Source: Atrichornis clamosus (taxonomy: Eukaryota; Chordata; Aves; Passeriformes; Menuridae). Taken from it: 64,000 nt of DNA. Each line of letters opens with the position of its first letter. Positions within the stretch are counted from its first letter, which is position 1. The notes beneath the pieces were generated by a model. The model did not search any database. It was not told the origin of the DNA and saw only the letters and a list, made by a program, of their open reading frames with translations. Location: NCBI GenBank assembly GCA_013400975.1, contig WBMZ01008618.1, positions 248,001 to 312,000 on the forward strand, read 5' to 3'. This document shows positions 1 through 11,334 of this stretch, piece by piece. The position numbers and the translations under genes were made by a program.

Positions 1-3000
1 TCACCCCTATGCAAGGTGAAACTGCTGTGCGGCATCTCTCCCACCCAGAAATCAATTCATATTGCTGCTTTCCAGGGCAGAGGCAACTTTGGCTTCAAAT
101 TCATTCTCCAAATCTTTCAATCAGGCTTTCCTGATTATTATAATACATGGGTATCTGCTGTGTCATGGCTGTATGATCATTAAATTGGGGGAGAAACTGC
201 TACTGCACATATGTGTTGACAAGCAATTTATTCATTGCAAAATAGTGAGGCACTGGGTATCCATTCTGTGTCAGTTGGAGGGCACTGTGCTATATTTGTT
301 GCCATCATCATTATAAAGGTTACAAATGATCTACCTGGAGCTCAGCATATATCTTCTAGGATGAAGTGTCAACGCAAAGATAATGGGGGTGAATTTAGAG
401 TACAGCTTTAGGTACGCTTGCTGCTTTGCACTGTAAGTCAATAGATGTTGGTTGGAAACTGTGCAAAAAGAAAGAAGTGGAAGAAAAGTCTGTTTCAATA
501 ATCTCTCTTTGAACATTTTTGTTTGGAGGCTGATTGTTTGCCCTGCCCGACGCTGACAGCAGCTAAGTACAGTAAAAGTGATCTTTTTTTTTTAAAGAAT
601 TCTTTTTTTTTTTGTCTGAATCTTTTGTGTTGTTGTCATGAGGAAGGAATAATCAGGAGACCAGATGGCATTTTGAATAGTGGGCCTATTCAGATGTTTT
701 CAAATCTCTAATTGGTCATTGGTTTTAAATGTTAATATGCTTCACTAGTAAATCATTTCTATTCTCTCTCTTTTTTTTATGTTTGTGAAGAATTATGAAA
801 GAATTAGATATATTACTAAGAATGGTACCAAAAAATCAGCATTCAAGCAACGGTGCTGAGTAGTGGCTATGAACTCCAGCAAATCTGAATAGGATGATTG
901 TCATTCAAACTGATTAACAAGTGACAGGCTGAAAAGAAATGCAGGGATGTGTTTTGTGTTGTTATAAACTGACAAAACTATGGGTGAAACTATGCTGATT
1001 AACACCAACAGAGAATACAGTTTGATGTCTGTCATTATATCCTTGATTCATATGGTATTGCTTGCCTGGAGGAGAATGCATCCCTGGAGCACCTCCTGCA
1101 GCACAGCACAAGGGAACTTGTACAAAAGGGTTTAGGTCAAAATGAATACTTCTGAACTTTCAAAATGTTTGGTATTAGATTGCGGATGAAATGCTGTGAT
1201 TTTTTGCTCACTTAACATGCTGAGTTCAGTAGGAAGGCACAGGGAGCAGGCAAGTCAGGATACATTCCTAAGAAGGGCTCCCTTGGTGTGTTATCTGGCG
1301 ATAGGTTATGTCATGGTAGCCATCTGCTTCACCCTCATTTAAAATGTTACAGGTATTGGAGGAATAAAAGTGACAGGGAGGGGAAGACCAGGCAGGAGTT
1401 TGCAAAACTTACCTTGTCTTTGAGTTTGATATGCATGTCCATCACTGAGTCTTCTGACTTCTGACTATTCCAGACACATTGGGACAGAAAAGTCCTCAGT
1501 GGACTTTAGAAAAGCTTTGACACCTGGTGAGGGTACAAGAGGGCAGCGCTTGGGATGGACTCTCTTGAAGGGGTGTAAGTGGTGGATATGTAGTAGAGGG
1601 GACATGGCCAGCTAAGAGGTGCTACACACACAGCAAGGAAAATAAAGCTTTGTGAGCACTCCCATTTTACAGCTTTTCTTCAGCAAGAAACCGTTGTGCT
1701 GGCCACAGCAATCTCCAGTCAATCACCAACAAGGTGCTTGGAGCACTTTGGTGTCTGGGTTGAACATTTTACACATTTAAATGTTACTGACTATGTGAGT
1801 CAACAATATAGTTGCATTAAAGAAGCAGAAAGATGTCGTATGCTCTTGTTAAAGCAGCTTGTTCAGAGACATTTGGATCCACAGGGGTTCTTTGCACTTT
1901 TCATGATGCGGTTGACAAAATAAGATCAAGCTATACTAAGAAACGGCATCAACTCTGAAAAAAACATCATCACTATATGTGAAGCACAGATGGTGCTTTT
2001 GGTACTTGGTATTATAGCTGTTTTTAAGTTTATTGGAGAAAAATATGGATTTTTAAATCTTACACCTGCATGCTGAGAGGAAGCATATGCAGAGACTCAC
2101 TGAATCCCTTGGTGTATTCTGAGTGGATCGTTACACACTTGGAGATGGAGTTTTCTGTTCTCCCTCACCACGAGCACTATTTAATTCTGCAATGGTTCTG
2201 CTGAAGTCAGAGTTAGGCACAGTGGAAGATGAAAAGGACATATGGTTTCTGTCCTGTGGTCTGATTGCAAAGATAAAAAGCATGCACAGTTTTTTCTTTC
2301 ATGTGCCCTGTGCGTATGCTTGTGCATGCACAGACACACCTGCACTCAAATGTGCATGACTGTATTTGATGCATTTTTGTAAGAGGTGTCAGCAGGGTAA
2401 ACAGAGCAGCTTACAGGGATTAGATCAGAAAGACTCCTAAGAACAGCTTCTTTGCAAGAATAACAGATCAAAGCTCTCTGGATGTTTAAATACAACTTCA
2501 TGCAAATACCAGGGAGTTACTGTCCCATCACTGCCTCTGTGCCTTCTGTTGCTATTTTCCATGCTGCTGAGCCAGACTGGTACCTCATTTTCTCAAGCAT
2601 GGCATGTATGTTTTCCTTCGATATATATTCCTAGGGAAACTGTGCCCCCAGTTTGTTGCTGGTCCTCTCAGACACTTTTGGAATTATAATGTTGCTTTTT
2701 TATCGTCCTTTTAGTTGTATTTCTTTGCCTGTTTCTATGTTTCTTTCCAAATCTTGTGCCTTCTGGAACATCCTTATGTGTCATAGAAGGGAAGCTCAGA
2801 GTTGTACTCTGCACCCCAAAAGTTAGATCTTCTTAGGTATGGCCTCACTTTTTGCATGCAGAGAGGTGTGTACTTTTGCACTGTAATTTAGATGTGAAAT
2901 TATCCCTTGGTCCAAGTCAGTGGATGGATGTGTACACATAACTTTGTCAGGGTACTCTCTTCTCTCCCTGCTCTTAACAGACTTCCTCTAGGATGCTTGG

Positions 3001-5290
3001 ATAGCTAAGCTAGCTTAAGTCTGGGTTCAGCTCTCTGATCCACCACAGGCTTTCTGGGACTCTCTCTGCCTTCGCTCCCAGCTGGAGAGCAAGGTCCCTT
3101 CTCTAACTCCTAGGAGTGCTGTAAGAATAAACTCACTGAAACTTGTGACCCTTGTTGGGGAGAGCTCCATGAGTACAGTCATTACAGGCAAGTTGCTCAC
3201 TGGAGTCCTGTCTGCATGGAAACTTCTTTCCCATTCCTTGATATTCTTGCTGTGAACTTGCCAGAGCCTGTGAAGGAAATGATTCTCTCTCACAGCTGAT
3301 CCTCCTCAGCCTTGCTTGCAATGTAAAAGGTGCATTTTGGAAACTTGTTTTATCTACATTAAGGAAAAAAATTCTTTTTCTGAGGCACAGCATATACTCT
3401 GGCTTCACCCACCACCAAGATAACGCAAGAGAATTGAAGATCCTCCTTTCACCATTAAGCATCTACTCCTTGTGAGATGTTCAGTTTTCAGCTTCTCTTT
3501 TCAAGGATGCAGTGGGAGGCCAAAGCAGACTTTTCTTTTCAAGTTTTCACCTGTTTTGTGAACTTTTAGATGTCTTTTTGACACTGTGAACTAAAGGGCA
3601 GAAATTTCAAATAGTAGCTCTTCCCCCATGCTAGAATGTCACATTCTTTCCTCCTTGGGCGGTGGGATCTGCAGGCAGGGTGTTTGCACAGCGAGTGCCA
3701 TGTCAAGTCAAGGTTAAAACAGGATTATTTATTCCTTTTTTTGATTCAGGATCAAAGTACAGTGCACATTGTATGGAAATCACATTTGAAACAGCTGAGT
3801 TCAATTACCTTCTCAAATAATTGTCAGAAACATGCAGCTGCTTTTGAGGTGGAGGGTATTACTTACAGTAAAACCTGACCTTGGACATTCTCCCATGGCC
3901 CTCTGATTTCAATGCATGGCTCTTCAGGCAGAATGTAAATCCTGCTGAGGGTCAAACCCAAGCTGCTGAGTAGCAGCATCAGTCAGTTGTGGGCCAGATA
4001 CTGCCAACTAATCAGACGAGCTGCCACTGGGATCTCGGAAAAAGGACTCGCGCCAAGCATGCCTGAGTATGGTTTGCTGCTGTATTTTGGCTTGTATGTG
4101 TTGGCCAGGATATATCCTGAGGGTACGGCAATCCAGCTCTGCTTATTCCCCAAACCAAGCTCCTTATGAGGAAGTGGAAGTTTTCAAGCACTGGGTGGCT
4201 TTGGCTGTGGCACTGGCACCGAGGGGAGCAGGCCTGCAGGACCCACGCTAGCACTGCTGCAGAGGCATCGCTGGGCCTCCGGTTTATATCTCAGTTCCAG
4301 AACTGCACTTCTCTATTTGTTCCTGCCAATGACAACTTTTAAACTTCCCTGATGCTAGTTCCAAGTGGGTGGAGAGGTGGCAAAAGAAGCTGCTTTGATT
4401 TAAGTGAGTGAGGGGGCAGTGCTACTCTGTCTGCCTGATTATTTATCTCCCTAGTTACACACAGCACTTGCTTTCTCTGGAGTGATTCAAGCATATCATA
4501 ACCTCTTGCTTTAGCTCTTTTATCATGCTGGTTTGCTGCTACAGTTTAGTCAGAAATCTGTCTTGGCCTCTGTAGAGCAGAGGATGTCATCTCATTTTAT
4601 TGTGCTTTGATGTGCCTCCCCCGTGTTTTTTTAAGTTTCCTGTTTATCATGCAGAAGGTTTTAAGCACTGCGCTCGATGCTTTTGGGCTGGGCAGCATAG
4701 GCTCTGTCAGTTGTAAAAGCCTCCCACCAATGTCATGTAGAGATAAATGGGTATGAGGACAGGTGTTCAGCAAGGCTTGCTGCGTCCTGGAGCGAGCTGT
4801 CTCTGGGAATGCAAGGAGCATCTCACCATGCTCAGGGATTCTCAGAGAGGTTAACCAAAACACCCTCTGATTTCAGCATGAACAGTAGCAGATTCATGTT
4901 TTTTCTCCAGTCTCCTGCTATGCTATGGATGCATTCACACATACAAATGTGATGTATGTGAGATGTGAGATCAGATTCTGGGTCAATGGGGGTCCTGGAG
5001 TCACGATCTGAATTTTGCATTGTTACAGTGAAGCCCATTTACTTCTCCTCCTCCTCAGGTACAATTACATTCCTATGTCTGCTACCTCTTATTACTCTCT
5101 GACATATTTTGCCATGTGTAGGAGATTGCTTCACCACCTCCTCTGAGTATATTTGGAATTGCCTGAAGGAATGAGGGATACGATATCTCCTGGAAGGTCC
5201 TTTTGGAGATGATGCCTAATGAGAGTGTATGATGCACAAGGTAAAAGAAAGAATGTGTGGGTTAGGCTGAGGCTGAATTTTTGGGAAGAA
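1..5290. other. non-coding stretch without recognisable gene
   Basis: I see no supportable exon, RNA gene or intact mobile element here. Open frames are 60-110 codons, lie on both strands and match no protein family I know. Local features are a double poly-T tract near 584-614 and a 12-bp palindrome of alternating purine and pyrimidine at 2321-2332 (tgtgcatgcaca). A pyrimidine run ending in cag near 2980 looks like a splice acceptor but leads into no open frame with recognisable content. Most likely intergenic or intronic DNA. Confidence 0.6.
584..614. repeat. paired poly-T tracts
   Basis: Ten T residues at 584-593 and twelve at 603-614 are separated by a short spacer. This is low-complexity sequence. 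It could be the reverse-strand A-tail of an old retroposed copy, but no recognisable retroposon body adjoins it. Confidence 0.8.
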
Positions 5291-5980
5291 GCTAATGACA
5301 TAAAGAGGGGAGAAACCCTAATAGTGTAGTCCCTCATATGAGTCCTATGAATTAAGGTGTTGCACATAAGTCCATGTATGTGGAGGTGGACCCAATGTGT
5401 AGTTTTCATATTGCTGGATGTCTCTGCTGCTTCTTCCTTCTCACTCTCTTCTCCTCCAGCACAGTGTCTCTCCCATGGGAGACAGTCCTTCAGGCAGTTC
5501 TCCAATGTGGGTTCTTCTCACAGGCTGCAGTTCTTCAAGAACTGCTACAGCATAGGACCTCTCCATGAGATACAGTCCTTCAGGAACAGACAGATCCAGA
5601 GCGGGTCCCTCATGGGTCATGGGTCTTGCCAGAAAACCAAATTTGGCTGGATTCCTTTTATGGAAGGCAGTTTCTGCCAGGAGCCTGCTCCAGTGTGGGT
5701 TCTTCATGGGCTGCAAAGTGGACAAATGTAGAGGGAGACAGCCAGCAGAGGCAGGGTAAGTGGCTGGTTCTCGCTTGGTGTGGCAATTCCTCTCAGGGAC
5801 ACTGTACCCAGAGCTGGAGTTTCACTACAGCTCCTGAGCTGAGAGTTGAGAAGAGTTGTTTTCTCCCTCTTTGTGCATCTCAAACTTTAGGGAGAAGAAT
5901 TGATTTAATTTCATCTCATCTGATCCTGATTAATGAAAAGTCATTTCTGCTAGTTGTGGGCAGAAAAAATAATCTTTGAC
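5290..5980 (+). mobile_element. decayed avian ERV-like repeat with internal ~100-bp modules
   Basis: The core at 5460-5720 is built from a repeated module. The block catgggagacagtccttcag near 5474 returns as catgagatacagtccttcag near 5573, about 99 bp later. A related phrase, the word tgtgggttctt preceded by a ctcca or ctccag word, occurs near 5511 and again near 5694. From memory, this series (cagtccttcagg, then a gctccag-type word, then tgtgggt, then catgggctgc) is typical of a family of avian endogenous retroviral elements, on this strand. The pyrimidine-rich block at 5415-5460 leads into the modules. Edges are uncertain, because homology fades before about 5400 and after about 5760. No intact retroviral gene is visible. 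Several overlapping frames of 90-124 codons cover this interval on both strands; I regard them as by-products of the repeat and not as genes. It could instead be an unrelated satellite-like repeat. Confidence 0.6.
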
Positions 5981-5984
5981 GATT

Positions 5985-8900
5985 TTGTAACTTTCCAGAT
6001 ATATGTAGGTGTGTGGCAGGAAGTTCTATAATTCCAGAAATTATGACAAGGCATCCATAAAGATGAGGCTGAAACCCTATGCAGCAGTGTTGTAGCTTAA
6101 AGGAGTGTTATTTAATACCTATTAATGGAACTGCTGAAGCATAAATACTCTCAGCTCAAACAGATTTTGTTAACTCCTTTGTGCTGGCAGTTTTGGAGTG
6201 GGATGGCAGATGATTCACCACTGTCTGGCAGGATAGTTTTCCCTCCATTCTGTACAAGAGTTGGTGTCATGGGGGCAAGAGCCAGACTGCCAGGAGCAGG
6301 AGGAATTGCAGGAGCATATGGCAGGCAGCAGCCTTTTACAGGCTAAGTCCTGGTGTCCCCAGGGCCACAGAGAAACTGCACTTGCAGCTGTGATTGCAAC
6401 ACAGATCTTCCCAGAATAGTTTTTGTTCATCATATTTAATAGGGAGAGACTTCAGCCTTCCTATGAGGGACGCTTGGTGTGTGGGCACTGCAGTCCCTGC
6501 CCTGGGATTGCTCCCCTTTTGGCAGCGGGAGCAGAGCAGGGTCACCCCTGTGCACACCCAGAGTCTGCGTTTGTCCTGCTTGATGGCCAGTCTTAAACAG
6601 GGCACTCCTGGGCCTTTCAAAGAGACTCTGGAAAGGGAAGTACCCCTCAGGGGGTGATCCAGGATGGTCAAGATCAGGACCATTTCTTGGGGTTCCTGAA
6701 TCTTCTCAGGTATTTTGAAGATCATAGAGCTAAGAGCTCCATCAGTTGTCTCAGTTGTCTCTGAAGTCCTTTTATTCTACTTTCATTCTGTTTACTCATG
6801 GGTTCAAAGATCTGGAGTACAGCTCCTGCACAGCATGGGACTGGCATATAAATAACTACTATTAAAGTACTTTAAAAGGAAGGACAATGCCTATTGGATA
6901 ATTTGCATGCAAATTTTTGAGTAGTTATGGGACACAAGGATATTCTTCATGTCATTCTTTGAAACACAGGATCAAAAGAAATATATAAGTTGAATTTCCT
7001 AGACAATAACATTATTTCAGAAGTTAAGACTTAAAGAACAATTGTTAACATGAAATCAATAATAAATGAGAGTGAGCAATTTTATAATCCATTTGCTTCT
7101 GGGTCATGCCTACACATGAAAAGTAGTCATATTGTTCTGGAGACTGATTTAATTAAAATTGGTACCAAATCCCTGTGTGGATTCCAAGATAGGTTAGGTT
7201 TGCATTGTGCTGTGAAATGTGAATCTTAGTATGTATAGACAGGGCACAGATTGCTAATTATAATAAGTGATGAAGCTGCACCAGATCAGGTTTCTGCCGT
7301 GCAGTATCTGTGCCCAAGCTCATAAGGCATGCACCAAAATCTGTGCTCTGTCCTCTGCTGCCAAACCAGCAACTTGAATGTAAGCATCACACTTCAATGA
7401 TCTTTAAGAATCACTGAACTAATAACAGTGGCAAAGAGCAGCAAAGATATGTTCATCGTGGAGTTGGGGCTTGTTGTAGGACCAGATCTTCAGCTTTGTC
7501 AGTGGCAGCTCAGCAGCTTTCTCATCGTACTGCAGCCAAATAGGAACTTTGTTTATCGCTCAGGTCTGTTCATTCAGGCTTTTAATTAGTTACCAGCTCT
7601 CCTCATGCTGAGGAGTTGGTGCCTGATGTTATTGAGGTACTTATTTGAGCGTTCATGTTTATGCACATGTGTTCTTTTTATACTGGGTTTCGAGCAGTCA
7701 CAAGTCATAGTAAGGAATGAAATGTCATGTACAGAAGAAATGTGACCCATTGATCAAGATGTGCTGTCCCACCAGGCTATCCTGGCTATGGGTCTGAACC
7801 CCAGACAGTTGAGGACATGTCCTGTTATACTGAAAACCAAATATTTAGCAAAGGCTCAATATGTAGAAGCACTCAGCAACTTCTTACCTGCTCCCTCACT
7901 GCAGCACTGCTGCACCTGGGTCTGCCATCACTCCCTACCCATGTCAGAGGACAGGGCAGGACCAAAGAAGCACAAAGAAATTTAAAATTCAACTCGATAT
8001 AATCCAGGAATATATATTTAACTGGAGACTTGAGACAAAGATAAGGAACAAGCAGGACACAATCAGTTTCTGCCTTTAAACTTGACCTACACAAGGGAGC
8101 AGATCTTCCCACAATGTAAATCAGCACAGCTCCACTGACTGGGGGAGAACAGTTGTAATTTATCCTGCCTGAAGGTCTGCATAGAAAGTGCCTGAAGTTT
8201 CTTGCAATTCATTGGAGACTTGTGACATTGAGCAGGCGTTTGGCCGCACTGTCCTCTGGAGCGACTGGCAGCACCGGCTTCTTATAATTACAAACACTTG
8301 ATAAATCTCCTTCAGAGAAACTGAGGAGCTTGGTAAGATGTTTGAGTCAGTGGTGGCTGATTTCACTTTTAAGAAAGCCATATTGCTGTGATTTCAATCT
8401 CAGCACAAAGGCACCATGCAGCAACACTGTGGAAGAGGTTCTGGGGGTTCAGCCAACCATTGTATTTTCAAGGATCATCTCTGCCTTGTGGAGATCAGTA
8501 AGTTCCATTCCAGTGAGCTCAAAAGCCTGGGGGAAATAAAAGGAACCTATTTCAAGCAATTTTTGTGAGAACAATACCTCTCCACAACACCTGACACCTT
8601 ATGCAGCTGGTAAATATCATTCCCTATCAGCTACCTAATCTTTTTTTTATCAGTATTTGGCCACCTACACCTGACCACCAAATTTCCACTCTGTTTGCCT
8701 CTGCTGACATTTATATAACAAAAAGCTTCTAACTGTTCATTTATCAGCACAAGAAAGTTGAGCACAGGAGGAGACAAATATGATGGGCACCATACAGCAG
8801 CACTCAGAGCTCTGCTGCCACCTGTATATCCAGACTCTCTAATGGTTATGTTGAGCCATTGCTCAGAAAAAAATGTTGCCAGGTGCTTGGAATGATTTAA

Positions 8901-10735
8901 CTCTCTTGTTCCTGGGACAAAAGTGGATGCAATTATACACTAACTCCTTTCTCTGTTGGATGTCTCATTTTTGTTAAAGATTTTGTGATACTGTGATATA
9001 AAGGAAACAGAGCTTTGGGCATGCTCTTTTCTGTCAGGCATATCTAGGGATCACTTGCATTTTCCTGTAATTAGCAACCAGTGAGCACAAAAATGGAGCT
9101 GATAGCCTCCTTTCTCATCTTTCTACCTCCAGTCCATGCGTAGGGATTTCTGAAAAGGGACAGGAGAGAGGAAGAGGAGAAGGTCCTGCCTGCAAAGCTC
9201 AGCATGTGCGTAGAGCTTTCTGGACTTGCCCTGTTCTTCCTTCTGCTCTCCAGAGTCCAGATTTCCCAGGCAGCTGTGTATATGCACATCCTGCTGGTAG
9301 GTGTGCACCACTGGGAATGGCACTGGATTGTGGTCTTCAGTTGTTCTGCTGATGGGCCTGGGTGAAGTCTTGCATTAACAGTCACAGAGAGCCTGGTTCT
9401 CCTGAGAACCACACTGGGGAAAGGGACCGTGGTCATTTCTCACTTAATGTCTGGTAGCACTGGAATGCGGCTTTTGGTTGGAGTTCCTGCCAGCTTCAAG
9501 TAGCTAAGGAATTTAAAGTATTCGAACAAAGATCAAATCTGGGAACAGGTCTGACTGAGAGCCAGCTGACATTGAGGGATTTAACCTTGGTTTCAATATC
9601 TACAGAAACATGGAGTCTTTCTGAGTTTGTAAATCTGGAAAGTGGTCGACAGGATTACCTTACCTTTTTCATGTGTGATAGAGAGCAAGGCTTTGTAATG
9701 ATACATCCATGCCTAGTTAGAGCTGATGTTTTTTAAAGATGAATATAATTTGGCGAAGAAGTTGTTAGAGCAAAATGTGTAAGAAAAAAACCAAATTACT
9801 GCAAACAATAACAAGGTCCCTGAACTGTCTTGAACTGTGCAATTGAGATTGTCAAATACTGTCAAATCATCTCTGCATAAGGCTGAACTGCTGACATTTG
9901 TTTAATTACAATATATTTATGAAATGGAGCAACATTCCTAACTGCTTGTGTATGTTGCATTATGTCTTTTGTACAATAGCTTTACTTGATTTGAATACAT
10001 CTTTATTAAAATAGTGAGAAAATTATATATTTTGCAACCATTGGACACAGAGATTGCACAGTGCTTATGGCTTACATAGGATTCTGGAGTATTTGCTGCT
10101 TGCCTTTTTGTAGTAAAAATTTGTTGCTCTGAAAAAGCCACATTTCTGGGAAGAGAAGCCTTACAGAAACACCCTGAAATTGTGGTTCAGCTAAAATAAT
10201 GCATTTCAGTGACCTCAAGACTTCCCTCATAGTAGCAAACCAACTTATCCAGGCACTGATATTTGAAGGCTGTGTTAGGATTTCTTATATTGTTTTCAGG
10301 GTGTTTTTCTGGTTAGCCAGGATTAAAAATTTAGCAGCCTTGCCCAGCTGCAGGTGAGTGAAGTATGAACTTTTTCTGAAGCTTTTTAAGAAGCTGAGGT
10401 ATACTAAAAATTCTGTCTAGTTTCTCTGTGCTCCTGAAGCAGGAGCATGGAACAGAGGAAAGCCTTGTTTGTTTTGGACTTTTTTGAGAATTTCAGTTTC
10501 CGGAGGGTGTGGCACAGCTTTTCATGTAAGGCAGGCAAAGTGAAACACGTGTAAATGAAATCATTTCAGCATCACTGCAGTCATTGATTGCTCTGAAAAC
10601 CCCATGCTGCTGGAAACTGCAAACCCTCCAGGAAGATGGGGAACGCGATGTGGAATCTGCTGGTGAGTGAGTGGCAGAGTGTGGCTGTGCCTCTGTACGA
10701 ATCAAAGATCAGAACAAGCAGTGAAAGCTAATCCA
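5985..10735. other. non-coding stretch without recognisable gene
   Basis: I recognise no exon or RNA gene. Frames of up to about 130 codons occur around 6215-6725 and 9071-9436, where G+C rises, but they overlap on opposite strands and show no recognisable domain. A short tandem duplication of tcagttgtc lies at 6742-6759. The palindromic octamer pair at 6900-6915 is listed separately. The block at 8150-8340 mixes AT-rich and CpG-containing words and might be conserved, but nothing in it can be assigned. Confidence 0.55.
6900..6915. promoter_or_regulatory. 16-bp palindrome of two overlapping POU octamers
   Basis: The sequence aatttgcatgcaaatt is a perfect palindrome. It contains ATTTGCAT and its reverse ATGCAAAT overlapping at the centre, which are two copies of the classical octamer bound by POU-domain (Oct) factors. 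An inverted CCAAT box (attgg, 6893-6897) lies just upstream. Palindromic octamers are known to let POU proteins bind as dimers. Whether this copy is used is inference, since no promoter or transcript is visible nearby. Confidence 0.35.
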
Positions 10736-10739
10736 TAAG

Positions 10740-10990
10740 ATGATTCATGCGATAAGAACTTATCAGGATGATGAAGTATGTGAGGTCTGTGTGGTCTGGC
10801 GCAATTAATGCTCTATGAATAAGCACGGCAGATGACGGGTGTTGGTATTCACACCGTGCTCTGTGGTACATGCGTGTCAGAGCCACGAGCAGCCTGGAGA
10901 ATCCAGCAATAATCTATAACTTCCAATTGTTTGGCCCTAAGCACTCGCACTTGGTGAGCCAGAATGCCTTCTAAATAATTAAAAGGATTT
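10740..10990. promoter_or_regulatory. CpG-retaining patch with inverted GATA pair, candidate enhancer
   Basis: A paired GATA site, gataagaacttatc at 10751-10764, holds two GATAAG motifs pointing at each other across a 2-base spacer. By hand I count eight CpG dinucleotides between about 10750 and 10950, unusually many for this AT-leaning, CpG-poor background. Homeobox-like taat cores also occur (caattaatgc near 10801, aataatt near 10975). Motif density plus retained CpGs suggests a conserved non-coding element, but that is inference without an alignment. Confidence 0.3.
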
Positions 10991-11319
10991 GAAAACAGGC
11001 ATCATAGAACTCCTACTGAGATTTGTTCTTCAGGGTCTTGTGGTTGTTACATGTCTGGAGAGTGTATCAGCCAGTGGACACTGGATTTTACACACCTGTG
11101 CCCCCCTTCACATCCCCTACTGGGAAGTCTCGCACATTTTAACACATTTGCCATCAGAGGGGAAGGAACAAACCCAAGGCCATTTCAGGCAGACCTCAGA
11201 GATACTATAATTTGAAATTGCGGCTCAGAGCTGGGAAAGGGCAAAGAGTTTTGCAGTAAAATACTGATTCTGCAGAGAATCCTAAAAGCAGGGTTTGGAA
11301 ATTGCAGCAGCTAAGAGGA

Positions 11320-11334
11320 TTTTTTTTTTTTTTT
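11320..11334. repeat. poly-T tract
   Basis: A run of about 15 T residues. Low-complexity sequence, possibly an ancient retroposon tail on the reverse strand, but no element body can be recognised beside it. Confidence 0.8.

Noticed and set aside
2960..3200. Pyrimidine tract plus cag, later gtaagaataaactcactg, resembling an acceptor and a polyadenylation context or LTR end
   Set aside because: No open exon follows and I could not match the surrounding sequence to a known LTR. A single AATAAA word is expected by chance.
9071..9436. 121-codon minus-strand frame
   Set aside because: No recognisable motif. The inner 66-codon minus frame overlaps it in another phase, which shows a stop-poor patch and not a gene.
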